A stretch of DNA of 36,425 nucleotides from Prevotella pallens ATCC 700821 (GCF_000220255.1 NZ_GL982513.1:147744-184168); one strand, 5' to 3'. Positions 15,244 to 23,909 are shown, numbered from the stretch's first letter. The notes: generated by a model not told the origin, from the letters alone. Program-made: numbers and translations.

Positions 15244-17007
15244 ATGTTTTATTATATAAGTACAAACTCATGGAACTTACTGGAATCTTTCGTTTCAGAA
15301 AGTATATCACCATTCTCTTTCTACCAAGTCAGAGGATATGGGAACAATTTGAGCCGTTATTTAGTTGGAACAAATGAAAGGGCTAATTATCTAATTTTGT
15401 CAACAAAGGAAATTAATGGTGATTATGTCTTGAAAGTCAATGATGAAATTCTAGACAAATCAAATATAGCTCCTGTCAAAAATAGTAAAACTCTATTTAC
15501 ATACAATAAGACAATCTACTATAAAAAGGGAACTATTGCTTTTCTTTTCTCTTCAAGAGATTTACAGGAATCTCTTGTTGCAGAATCGCAAATATTGTTT
15601 GAAGTAAAATGTATTGAAAAGTACAAGTCTGAATTTATCGTAAAGACGAGCAATGCGTTGCCTATATCCACAGGAAAAATAGCAAATGCCATATCTTTTC
15701 AACTTCAAGAATATGTTGCACAAGACTGTATTTATGACAGATTAAAGGGGATGATAGTTGCCTTTACTCGTGCAATGGCGTTTGCAAAAAATCCCCAAGA
15801 ACAAAAACTAATGTGTATATTGCGTGATTTAAAAAATTCATTTGCTGGATTAAATACACAAGTTATGGTTTCTGAAATAGCTGTTTCAAATGAGAGTAAA
15901 TATATTTCTCTAATCCAAACAGCTAAAGGGATATATAATGGTACTGTTAAGACAAGGACAAACTTGTTTGATATTCTTATGCAACATTTCTCTGAAATTG
16001 GCAAATTGGCAAAGGCTCGTGCAGAAGAAATATCTCAGAATAAACAAGCAAATAGTACAGACAAAAGAGATTTCTTAATAACACAAAAGGATGCGTTAGA
16101 AAGCAAACTTTACAGCATGGAATGTCACGATGGTATTTCTGATTGGATAGAAGAACTTAATTCTATAAAAAAGAAAGAACGTGATAATGGTATCAAAATG
16201 GGGAAAAAACGTGAATATTTCAAAAAGGGAACTTGGGAATATGAGCGTAAGAAGTATCTCAAACAAGAAATCAAAAAATACGAAGATGAAAATTACGAAT
16301 TTAAGTCCATAAAGCAGCAGATCGCAGATATAAAACAACAGATAACGAACATAGAATCTGGTTCATCTATGTACGATACGACTTTAGGAGCTTTATTTGT
16401 CCGTGTTAGTGATATTATGAATGAACTTATCGGCAAAGCAAAAGTATCTGGTGAGGCAAACGGAAACATTGATTACTCTTGTTTCTTGCTAAAGAACTTA
16501 ACTATAAGTATTGATGTACTGAATTCTGATGAAGAAAAAGTATTTCTTGATGTCATAATGAATGAAGCTCTTATGTGCAAACAAAGAGGCTTGTCTGACG
16601 AGGTTGTATTGAAGCTCATTGTTGAATCAGCCAACAAATATAAGTGCTTAGAATGCTCTAACACAGAAAAAGGCAAGCAAATACTTAGCACTCTTCGTGA
16701 ATTTTGGTCATACAAGCACAACCAATGCTCATCATTTAGCATTCCCGCCAACTTGGTTGTATTGAAATCCTTGATGGCTTTCTTTATCAAACCTTTTGGG
16801 TTTGACCAAATTGACCGATATGCCCAAAATAGAGGCATTGATAGTAAAGAGTATGGATATATGCTCCGAGGAGTATTAATCGGTTATACAGCCTTTCCAA
16901 AGACTTTTACTGATGCACTTTATACCAACCCGGATATATACATTCCTATGGATGAATATTTAACAGCAATACACAAGCAAGTCGAAACGCAATACCCCTG
17001 CGATTGA
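15244..17007 (+). CDS. Large coiled-coil protein partnered with the helicase, unknown family
   Basis: 587 aa from ATG 15244; a TTG 24 bp upstream would overlap the helicase. Three parts can be seen. Residues 1-170 are beta-rich (MFYYISTNSWNLLESFVSES at the start, FSFYQVRGYGNNLSRYL). Residues 270-375 are very charged and predicted coiled coil (KKKERDNGIKMGKKREYFKK, KQQIADIKQQITNIE). Residues 390-587 are helical. There is no signal peptide, nuclease motif or membrane segment that I can name. The 4-bp spacing means a fixed partnership with the SF1 helicase, a common plan in defence islands. I do not recognise it as part of a named system. Confidence 0.75.
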   Translation: MFYYISTNSWNLLESFVSESISPFSFYQVRGYGNNLSRYLVGTNERANYLILSTKEINGDYVLKVNDEILDKSNIAPVKNSKTLFTYNKTIYYKKGTIAFLFSSRDLQESLVAESQILFEVKCIEKYKSEFIVKTSNALPISTGKIANAISFQLQEYVAQDCIYDRLKGMIVAFTRAMAFAKNPQEQKLMCILRDLKNSFAGLNTQVMVSEIAVSNESKYISLIQTAKGIYNGTVKTRTNLFDILMQHFSEIGKLAKARAEEISQNKQANSTDKRDFLITQKDALESKLYSMECHDGISDWIEELNSIKKKERDNGIKMGKKREYFKKGTWEYERKKYLKQEIKKYEDENYEFKSIKQQIADIKQQITNIESGSSMYDTTLGALFVRVSDIMNELIGKAKVSGEANGNIDYSCFLLKNLTISIDVLNSDEEKVFLDVIMNEALMCKQRGLSDEVVLKLIVESANKYKCLECSNTEKGKQILSTLREFWSYKHNQCSSFSIPANLVVLKSLMAFFIKPFGFDQIDRYAQNRGIDSKEYGYMLRGVLIGYTAFPKTFTDALYTNPDIYIPMDEYLTAIHKQVETQYPCD

Positions 17008-17041
17008 CTTGTACACAATAAAAGGGGTTTAAAGAATATTT

Positions 17042-17233
17042 ATGGGAGTTTTAAAACTGTCTGTTATAGAAGAACAGAACAAACAACTCAAAAACAGATT
17101 AAGAGTTGTTGGACAAAAAGGACATATTGTTCGCATTAGCAACTGTTATTGTCCTTGTGAGTGTTTCATCAGAGAAGGCGAAGTTACAATGTGTGACGAT
17201 GTTGCCTCTGCTGGAAGTTGGAACATTGATTAA
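17042..17233 (+). CDS. Candidate RiPP precursor peptide (Cys-rich)
   Basis: 63 aa, immediately before a radical SAM peptide maturase. The N-terminal half is a hydrophilic leader-like helix (LKLSVIEEQNKQLKNRL). The C-terminal half has alternating cysteines at 35, 37, 39 and 41 (NCYCPCECF) and one more at 51, then a Gly/Ser/Asp tail. This fits precursors of the Bacteroidales radical-SAM class, though the usual GG at the leader end is not present; VGQKGH stands near that place. It lies only 34 bp after the helicase partner, with no promoter or terminator between. Too short for a domain call; context carries the weight. Confidence 0.7.
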   Translation: MGVLKLSVIEEQNKQLKNRLRVVGQKGHIVRISNCYCPCECFIREGEVTMCDDVASAGSWNID

Positions 17234-17245
17234 AGAATCACTAAT

Positions 17246-17287
17246 TAAGGGAGAGCCATTGTTTAACACTTTGGCTTCCCTTATTTT
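17246..17287 (+). terminator. Hairpin between precursor and maturase (attenuator-like)
   Basis: TAAGGGA.AGCCA (17246-17258) pairs with TGGCTTCCCTTA (17272-17283), followed by TTTTA, seven bases before the maturase ATG. Partial termination here would give more precursor than enzyme mRNA. Confidence 0.65.
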
Positions 17288-17293
17288 ACGCAT

Positions 17294-18703
17294 ATGGAAG
17301 CTATAGTATTTCAAACTCAAAACGAAAATTCTTATTTGTATAGTCCTTTGAAAAAGGCAATATTGCCATTATCAAAGAATGTGTACGATATAATTTCAAA
17401 CGATAGAAATGAAGGAGACGAAACATTTCGACAGTTAAAGCAATATGGATATCTTGATAAATATACTTCATCTTTTGATAGTTATATAACAGGAAATACT
17501 ATACAAGGAGTATTGGTAAAACTGTCACAAATCATATTTGAGACAACAACACTCTGTAATCTTAGATGCGAATATTGTTGCTATAGCGAAGGATATGATA
17601 CATTTGATAGCCGAAGAGGTATGTTGGGGAATCTGAAATTTGAAACGGCCAAAAGCATAATTGATTATTTGGCAATTCTTTTTCAGAAAGAGCCTCTATC
17701 AAATGCACCTAAAGAACCTTTTGCCATCAGTTTCTATGGAGGTGAGCCATTGATGAATTTCGATGTAGTGCGCCAAATTGTAGAATATGCAGAGCGTATT
17801 GATTTTCGCAACCGTTCATTGTTTTTTACAATGACAACAAATGCAATGCTTCTATCAAAATATGCGGATTTTTTGTCACGTCACAAATTCAAAATGCTAA
17901 TTAGTCTTGATGGCAACAAGGAAAACGACTCTTATAGAATAACTCCTAATGGGAATCCTTCGTTTGACATCGTAATGAAGAACTTGAAGTGTGTTGAGAA
18001 TTTATATTCAGAATGGTTCGCAACATTTCGCTATAATGCGGTTTTCACAAATAAAAGTGATGTAAGGGAAATTGTTGATTGGTTTAAGATGCAATTTAAC
18101 ACAACGCCGAATTTTAGCCCACTTCATGTTCCTACCGAGGATGCAAAAGATGGAAACAGAATTCTATCTATGCTTAAAACATTTGAAATTCCAGAGGATA
18201 TAGAGTTGGTTCCAAGTTTAATCACTCAAAATCCACTCTTTAATCGAATTTTGGTTTTTACTACAAGGTTGTTGAATAATTCAGTTAGCAAAGAGAGTGA
18301 GCTACTCGTAGATGAAAGTATTGAGAATAGTACCTTGCCAACTGGTACATGTATTCCATTTTCAAAACGACTTTTCGTAAGCTATAATGGGAAAATACAT
18401 CCATGTGAAAAAGTCAATAGGGATTCACCGTTAGGATATATTGACAATAGTGGCTGTGTTCATATTGATTGCAATGAGGTAGCAAATGGATTTATGAAAA
18501 GAATCGCAGAAGTTTCGTCTTTATGCAAGAAATGCTACATGCAATTTTGTTGCACTAAATGTTCTTTTTGTTACAGCAATGGTAAATGTGAAGAGTTTAC
18601 TTCAAAAAGTAAATTCGCAAAACTATTGTCAGATGCTGTATCATACATAGAATCCCATCCTGACATAATAGAAGTGCTTGAAGAAAACATTATAATAAAA
18701 TGA
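17294..18703 (+). CDS. Radical SAM/SPASM peptide maturase
   Basis: 469 aa. The radical SAM [4Fe-4S] motif is C88-x3-C92-x2-C95 (LCNLRCEYC), with GGEP in SFYGGEPLMNF and the TTN and SLDG strands of the barrel. Residues 1-80 look like an N-terminal leader-binding (RRE-like) region. The C-terminal SPASM part has about ten cysteines (CIPFSKRL, HPCEKVNRD, CKKCYMQFCCTKCSFC) for two auxiliary clusters. It should install a crosslink or epimer in the Cys-rich peptide encoded upstream. It overlaps the next gene by 4 bp. The layout is that of the GG-Bacteroidales type of maturase. Confidence 0.88.
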   Translation: MEAIVFQTQNENSYLYSPLKKAILPLSKNVYDIISNDRNEGDETFRQLKQYGYLDKYTSSFDSYITGNTIQGVLVKLSQIIFETTTLCNLRCEYCCYSEGYDTFDSRRGMLGNLKFETAKSIIDYLAILFQKEPLSNAPKEPFAISFYGGEPLMNFDVVRQIVEYAERIDFRNRSLFFTMTTNAMLLSKYADFLSRHKFKMLISLDGNKENDSYRITPNGNPSFDIVMKNLKCVENLYSEWFATFRYNAVFTNKSDVREIVDWFKMQFNTTPNFSPLHVPTEDAKDGNRILSMLKTFEIPEDIELVPSLITQNPLFNRILVFTTRLLNNSVSKESELLVDESIENSTLPTGTCIPFSKRLFVSYNGKIHPCEKVNRDSPLGYIDNSGCVHIDCNEVANGFMKRIAEVSSLCKKCYMQFCCTKCSFCYSNGKCEEFTSKSKFAKLLSDAVSYIESHPDIIEVLEENIIIK

Positions 18704-19842
18704 ACAGACTGTACATAATTTTTCCACATTGCTATATCAAGGCAACATCAAAAGAATTGCTCATATATGATACAATAAAGTTTAGTAGCATATATATGAG
18801 GAATATTGCCGTCCCATATAAAGCCGTCAATACATTAAACCAGTTCGGTTATATAGATGATTGCGATGACAACAAGTCTATTTTGCAAAAAATCGCCTAC
18901 AACGGATTCGGATATTTCATACAACCAAACAAATCAATGCCTTATTTCCCCAAACGAGGATTACAAATAATGACCTCCTTAAATAAAGAAAACAAAGCTT
19001 TAGGGCACAACTTGGCATCATATACAAATATGATGTTGAAATCTATCACTTTTTTACTTAATAATACATTGTCTATAAATCTCAATTCATTTGCTTACAA
19101 GCAATTAGGGTATCCAAAAGTTAATCATACAGAGATTGACATAGACAAAATATTACTGCAACTTATTTCTTTTGACCTGGAAAGAATTATCTTGTCTGGA
19201 GAAATTTCATGCGATAAGTTGGAAAGAATTTTAAATCTTGCCCAAACAAGAAACATACTTGTTGTTTTTAGAGTTCATTACTTGGCTTATCCTATTCAAC
19301 ATATACAAGATATGTTACGCAAGTATAGAACAATAATGGTAGAATTGCTTATCGATTCAGCTACCCCCTTAGATATTATAAACCTAAGAGAAGAAAGGTT
19401 AATCCTAAAATATATTGTAACAAATAATTCTGATTTAGACAAGCTTACGGGTGCAAAAGAAAATATAGTATTATGTCCTATATTCTTGGATGAAAAGAAT
19501 ATTACCCTACAGCCACAAATGGTTATAACCAAAGACGAGGTTCTTAAAATCAATCAAAATCTAAAAGACTGTTATTTGAAAGATTGCATAAATACATCAT
19601 ACTTTGGCCATATAACAATCAATTATGATGGGATGGTCTATTGTGTAAATCAGCAAATTGAGTCTTTACAAAATCGAGACCTTGCTTGTATTATTAATAA
19701 ATGGGTTGGTTCACAAGACTGCTATTGGTATTTCACACGAAATAAGAAATTGGAATGTAAGGATTGTGCACTTCAGGTTCTATGCCCTTCCATATCAATT
19801 TATGAGCAACTAAAAATATACAAATGTCCTTGTAGGGTTTAG
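18700..19842 (+). CDS. Pseudo-radical-SAM/SPASM partner protein
   Basis: 380 aa, coupled by ATGA to the maturase. It has a similar N-terminal region (AVNTLNQFGYIDD) and a barrel-like middle but lacks the CxxxCxxC motif. The C-terminus keeps SPASM-like cysteines (CYLKDC, VYCVNQ, CKDCALQVLCPS, KCPC). This is the plan of the pseudo-rSAM protein that accompanies GG-Bacteroidales maturases. It may dock the precursor or stabilise the maturase. It is the last gene of the cluster; no exporter or peptidase follows. Confidence 0.8.
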   Translation: MNRLYIIFPHCYIKATSKELLIYDTIKFSSIYMRNIAVPYKAVNTLNQFGYIDDCDDNKSILQKIAYNGFGYFIQPNKSMPYFPKRGLQIMTSLNKENKALGHNLASYTNMMLKSITFLLNNTLSINLNSFAYKQLGYPKVNHTEIDIDKILLQLISFDLERIILSGEISCDKLERILNLAQTRNILVVFRVHYLAYPIQHIQDMLRKYRTIMVELLIDSATPLDIINLREERLILKYIVTNNSDLDKLTGAKENIVLCPIFLDEKNITLQPQMVITKDEVLKINQNLKDCYLKDCINTSYFGHITINYDGMVYCVNQQIESLQNRDLACIINKWVGSQDCYWYFTRNKKLECKDCALQVLCPSISIYEQLKIYKCPCRV

Positions 19843-19875
19843 ACTTCACTTTGTTATACATGAAGTCTTGTTTTA
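19842..19875 (+). terminator. Intrinsic terminator of the RiPP cluster
   Basis: GACTTCA (from the stop codon region) pairs with TGAAGTC at 19861-19867, then TTGTTTTA. From 19876 to 20050 I see nothing further. Confidence 0.75.
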
Positions 19876-20050
19876 GCAAAAAACGAGGCTTCATGTATTG
19901 TTTAGTCCAAATTCTCCGACGTAATATCTATCGTGTTTTAGGTATATAACTTATCCATACAAACAGAATCCTTTATCTTGATTGAGATTTCTTTTTTTCT
20001 TTATAGAATATACCCAATCCTACTTTTTGTGTTCCGTCCCAATTCGTAAG

Positions 20051-20250
20051 TTAGTCAGCGCACCCATTAGAACCGCCAAGTGAAACGTATGTGTCTGCGC
20101 TGCATGACATATAGTCAACAAAAGCGAGAAAGTTGTCAATGGCGTTGTCTGTGAATTGAACTTCATTCTTGGCGAAGAGTCTTGTCCAGCTGGTGACACA
20201 TTCTTGCTTGAAGTCTGTAAAACCTTCGTTACCATTCAGCGTGAATAGAG
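20051..20250 (-). pseudogene. Possible gene remnant next to repeat C
   Basis: A minus-strand open frame reads SLFTLNGNEGFTDFKQ, then AFVDYMSCSADTYVSLGG, ending at 20051. It looks more protein-like than its surroundings but has no family I can name and no certain start. Its first ten codons lie inside repeat copies A and C, suggesting the repeat carries a coding edge from a parent element. It could also be chance. Confidence 0.3.
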
Positions 20251-20595
20251 AATTTGCCGAAACTCTATATACTACTATAAGTTTGAAAAACATTTGCTGT
20301 CATTTTTAACATTTGCTGTAGTTAATTGTTTTTCAACTCATTACAAACAATCTTCGAATGACAGAAGTGACAGCAAAATAAATTTTGTGCGCAAAGCCTG
20401 TTAAGGCGTTTCTTTATTTTACCTCGCATATTTACGAAAGCTACCAAGATTTCTATATTTTTGAGTAAGCCAATAAAGAGGTATAGACTGCCTAAAACAC
20501 CTGTATTTTCCAACACCATTGGCGTTGCATTTAAACACCAAGCACAAAGAATATTTATTTGTTAGAAAAAAATAATTATTAATTCAGAATTTGTA
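20220..20595. repeat. Island repeat, copy C (longest)
   Basis: It has both the left end shared with A (AAACCTTCGTTACCATTC) and the right end shared with B (ATTCAGAATTTGTA). The 83-bp core is 20294-20376 with perfect TTGCTGTCA/TGACAGCAA ends. Confidence 0.85.
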
Positions 20596-20615
20596 ATTAA
20601 AAAAATTCTGAATTA
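20580..20615. repeat. 13-bp perfect inverted repeat at the right end of copy C
   Basis: TAATTCAGAATTT (20580-20592) and AAATTCTGAATTA (20603-20615) are exact inverted copies around a 10-bp centre. Copy B has only the first arm. It sits 7 bp before a miniature element. Confidence 0.7.
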
Positions 20616-20622
20616 AATAATA

Positions 20623-21071
20623 CCTCAATTCCGCAGTATTTTTTCTTGTGAGAAAATTTTATATGTTGAGATGTCTTTTTGGGGCTCTATATGTTGATAT
20701 GAGGTGCTTCGGTGTTTCTTGGGTCTTTTCTAAGCATAAAATCCCCCACCCAAACCAATAGGGAAGTATGATAACCACAAAAAATACTTCCATAACAGAA
20801 TGCTTTACCGCTACTTCCACGTTTGCCCAATACAGATTCGGTAAGTTTTTTCAAAGCCCAACTTTGAGAAAACGTCCATAATATGAAAAACTCCATCGAA
20901 AGAAATGATATTCTCGTTTTTAATTGCTACCTTTGTCATGTCAGATTTTTACTTACTTGTTATGTTTGCAGCACCAAGATAGGTGAAATTTCTGACATAT
21001 CCAAGTTTTTTGAGAACTTTGTTTCTCAGACACTTGGAGTTCTCACAAGAATTTATGCTGCGGAATTAAGG
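20623..21071. mobile_element. IS1380-derived miniature element, copy 1
   Basis: 449 bp. Ends CCTCAATTCCGCAG and CTGCGGAATTAAGG are inverted, with similarity continuing about 30 bp inward. Inside, on the minus strand from 20939, is the start of an IS1380-type transposase (MTKVAIKNENIISF, then LTESVLGKRGSSGKAF), frameshifted and lacking most of the enzyme. About 95% like copy 2 by eye. No clear target duplication was found. Confidence 0.8.
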
Positions 21072-21179
21072 AAATATACAATATTTACAGCGGTTTCTTT
21101 TTTATTTTATCTGTTTTATCACTCCAAATTCCTGAAGAACCTTTTATTTGCGACACAGAATCTCACTAAAAGTTGTAAC

Positions 21180-21794
21180 TTATATTTTGGCATCTCTGTC
21201 CACATGCTCTTGAATCCTCGTAAAGTGATAGGACAGCTTTAGTAAGAATAAATAGAAACCGTAATTAGATAAGGAGACTTTTCTTGTTTTGGTACAGTTA
21301 TCAACAATCTCTGAAGTTAGAGGAATGCTTATTGTTCTATCAAATAAGACAAAGCTGTCATATCCTAAAATCGATTTTGTTGGCAAATATAGGATCTGAG
21401 AAACAAGTTGGTTTTTTATATCTTTAATATGATTGTCGATTTTAGTTTTTTCAAAATTCTTGTTTTTCAGTTTTTGAAGATATTTTTCCAGATTAAAAAT
21501 AGGAGCATACATCACACGACACGGATTTAATCGTAGATTACTAATATTCATGTCGCAAGTATTTGAAAGTAAAATAACATTCTCCACACTGCTTTTTATA
21601 TCAGGAAGATTCCATACTTGGGCTTTGACACAATCTCCCTGAAATAGATTGGGGGCTGAATTTAGAATATTCGTAAAATATTTACCCGAGTCATATCCAT
21701 TTCCAAAGTTTTTGAGTTCCTTTTTTAAAGAAGTCAACTTGTCTTCTGACAAATATTGCGGAAGGTAACGTTTGATATTTTCTTCTAATTCCAT
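21180..21794 (-). CDS. Hypothetical protein, third gene of the MITE-flanked cassette
   Basis: 204 aa from ATG 21794, 2 bp past the previous stop; a TTG start at 21812 is less likely. Not recognised as a named family. The central part (NLFQGDCVKAQVW, VILLSNTCDMNISNL, CRVMYAPIFNLEKYL) looks like a conserved fold with a CD..N patch. No signal peptide. It is the last gene of a three-gene minus-strand operon and I expect it to work with the TIGR04255-type protein. Confidence 0.7.
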   Translation of the reverse strand: MELEENIKRYLPQYLSEDKLTSLKKELKNFGNGYDSGKYFTNILNSAPNLFQGDCVKAQVWNLPDIKSSVENVILLSNTCDMNISNLRLNPCRVMYAPIFNLEKYLQKLKNKNFEKTKIDNHIKDIKNQLVSQILYLPTKSILGYDSFVLFDRTISIPLTSEIVDNCTKTRKVSLSNYGFYLFLLKLSYHFTRIQEHVDRDAKI

Positions 21795-21796
21795 AG

Positions 21797-22156
21797 TTAA
21801 AATAAGTCCCAAAAATCGTCGTCTATAACCTTTGAGAATTCGGAAGGTAGTGGTTTACTTGCTTCCATTATCTTTTCCAATTTCTCTAAGATGTCTACAT
21901 CTTCTTGCTCACTATACAAAACACTTTGTATACTTACATCATTTTCTGCTGATGCAAAAAAATGATATAGAGAGTTTACACTGTTTGAGATATTACTTCT
22001 TTGAGATAAAAATGGCTTAGGGTAATTACTATTGACTTTGACTCTTAAACCATCCCTATAAAATTCTATATTTGGCGAACTTACAAACCCCTCTGATGCT
22101 GAAATAACAGAGGATGAGATAAGTAAGCAGCCCATTGTAATAATATTCTTATTCAT
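21797..22156 (-). CDS. Hypothetical small protein, second gene of the cassette
   Basis: 119 aa, not recognised. The N-terminus is mildly hydrophobic (NIITMGCLLISSSVISASEG) but reads as a buried strand as easily as a signal peptide. The C-terminus is acidic (KVIDDDFWDLF). It overlaps the upstream gene by 8 bp, so translation is coupled. Confidence 0.65.
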   Translation of the reverse strand: MNKNIITMGCLLISSSVISASEGFVSSPNIEFYRDGLRVKVNSNYPKPFLSQRSNISNSVNSLYHFFASAENDVSIQSVLYSEQEDVDILEKLEKIMEASKPLPSEFSKVIDDDFWDLF

Positions 22157-22874
22157 ATTCTTCTACTTCAAAAGAATGTAAAAAATCGTCAGTAAGAAGT
22201 TCAAAGAAAGATTCCTTTTGGATAACATGTGCATCTTCTATAATACTATCAAAAGTGTCTATTGACACATTCTTTGTATGGAGATTAATCTCAATTAAAG
22301 AGCCGTCATTATCTATTTTTAAATTTTTATTTTTTACATGAACGCCATTTGTAATCTGCAATACTTTAACAAATTTATTAATAGGTAGTTCTGTTCTAAA
22401 AATTGTTGGAATAGAAGTAATCTGATTATTATTAATTTTTATTTCACATTTAATTTTCTCAAAAATATTCACATCACGGAAGAAGTCCAAATATTTTAAA
22501 TTTATGGCAGAAACACCTTTGATTAGGTTATCTTTAAATGTGCCAAATACTTCTGAGGCAAATCGTTTATATGATTCCCAACCTGCATATGCCCCATTAA
22601 CCCCAAAAGCGATTCCAAATAGTCCAATAAGAATATAATATTCCCCACAATTTATTTTGTACCATGGCTTATCTTTTAAATCAGGGGCATTTCTCCGTAT
22701 ATCTTCTGGTAGATTTAAAATTGGAAGTTTCTCTAATTGTAACAGTTTTTTATCTAATTTGTTTTCTAACAACGAGTATATCAGCCCTACGACGACGTCT
22801 TGGTCAACTGTAAATGTACAGTTGACCTGAATTGTTGCATCAATAATTGGGCAAGGTGATATTCTTTTTATCAT
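22149..22874 (-). CDS. TIGR04255 family protein
   Basis: 241 aa. The start CPIIDATIQVNC matches the xPIxEAxIxI opening of the sporadically distributed TIGR04255 family, and AGWESYKRFASEVF plus INLKYLDFF fit its later conserved GW..f and L.Y..R-like blocks. The family has no proven biochemical role; its patchy spread suggests transfer and perhaps defence or toxin control. First gene of the cassette; 159 bp upstream lies the second miniature element, so the promoter must be in 22875-23032 or inside the element. Confidence 0.7.
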   Translation of the reverse strand: MIKRISPCPIIDATIQVNCTFTVDQDVVVGLIYSLLENKLDKKLLQLEKLPILNLPEDIRRNAPDLKDKPWYKINCGEYYILIGLFGIAFGVNGAYAGWESYKRFASEVFGTFKDNLIKGVSAINLKYLDFFRDVNIFEKIKCEIKINNNQITSIPTIFRTELPINKFVKVLQITNGVHVKNKNLKIDNDGSLIEINLHTKNVSIDTFDSIIEDAHVIQKESFFELLTDDFLHSFEVEEYE

Positions 22875-23032
22875 TTTATGAGTATTTTGCGATTTTGCAA
22901 AGTTAAAAAATAATTTTGAACTAAATGTTAACCATTCACTAAATTTTCATACATAAGACTATAATTAACCATAAAATTACAACATTTAATTTGTGCCCGT
23001 GCACAATAGTTCTTTATTACAGTTCTTTATTA

Positions 23033-23485
23033 CCTTAATTCCGCAGTATTTTTTCTTGTGAGAAAATTTTATATGTTGAGATGTCTTTTTTTGGGGCTCT
23101 ATATGTTAATATGAGATGCTTCGGTGTTTCTTGGGTCTTTTCTAAGCATAAAATCCCCCACCCAAACCAATGGGGAAGTATGAAAAACCACAAAAAATAC
23201 TTCCATAACAGAATGCTTTGCCGCTACTTCCACGTTTTTGCCCAATACAGATTCGGTAAGTTTTTCAAAGCCCAACTTTGAGAAAACGTCCATAATATGA
23301 TAAATTCCACCGAAAGAAATGATATTCTCGTTTTTAATTGCTACCTTTGTCATGTCAGATTTTTGCTTACTTGTTATGTTTGCAGCACCAAGATAGGTGA
23401 AATTTCAGACATATCCAAGTGTTTTGAGAACTTTGTTTCCCAGACACTTGGAGTTCTCACAAGGATTTATGCTGCGGAATTAAGG
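23033..23485. mobile_element. IS1380-derived miniature element, copy 2
   Basis: 453 bp in the same orientation as copy 1. Ends CCTTAATTCCGCAG and CTGCGGAATTAAGG are 14-bp perfect inverted repeats, and ATTA/TAAT outside them extends the symmetry. A minus-strand frame from 23353 reads MTKVAIKNENIISFGGIYHI, the start of an IS1380-like transposase, then leaves the family. Left of it, AGTTCTTTATTAC occurs twice in tandem (23008-23033). 23486-23702 holds nothing I can name. Confidence 0.85.
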
Positions 23486-23702
23486 TAATATTTGAAACAT
23501 AAAATAGTTTTAAGCCTTTTTTATAATGGCTCAAAATTATTAATCATACAGAAACAACTCTTTTTAGACTGCAATAATACATATTTTCTTTTCGTAAAGT
23601 CCCTTCGTGCGGCACAGAGTATTTGGTACGGTACGTAATGGTGTAGCACGGTCTGGTAATTGTCGCTCGAATAGATAGGTGCTATTCATTGAAGTTTAGA
23701 AA

Positions 23703-23785
23703 TTGCTGTCACTTCTATCACTCTCATTACCACTATAAATTGCTTATTATCTGCAGATTACACGAAATGTTAAAAATGACAGCAA
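23703..23785. repeat. Degenerate inverted copy of the 83-bp core
   Basis: TTGCTGTCACTTCT at the left and AAATGTTAAAAATGACAGCAA at the right match the reverse complement of the A/B/C cores, with the same total length of 83 bp. The middle ~45 bp is different. Confidence 0.75.
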
Positions 23786-23871
23786 CTTACAATAAAACTA
23801 TATTGTATATTATTAGTGTTAGAATAAAGATTCTCTAACTTGTATATCCATATCTATTTTCTTGTAAAAGA

Positions 23872-23909
23872 AAATCGGTTGATATACTGTTTTGTATATC
23901 AACCGATTT
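23872..23909 (-). terminator. Terminator of tRNA-Gln
   Basis: AAATCGGTTGATATAC and GTATATCAACCGATTT form a perfect 16-bp stem just past the tRNA 3' end on the minus strand, with T-rich sequence after it. Confidence 0.85.

Noticed and set aside
20883..21242. Plus-strand 119-codon ORF across miniature element 1
   Set aside because: It runs out of the element into unique sequence and overlaps the end of the real minus-strand gene; low-complexity hydrophobic content.
20623..23485. Target-site duplications of the miniature elements
   Set aside because: Flanks do not give a convincing 4-5 bp direct repeat; the ATTA/TAAT beside copy 2 is inverted, not direct.
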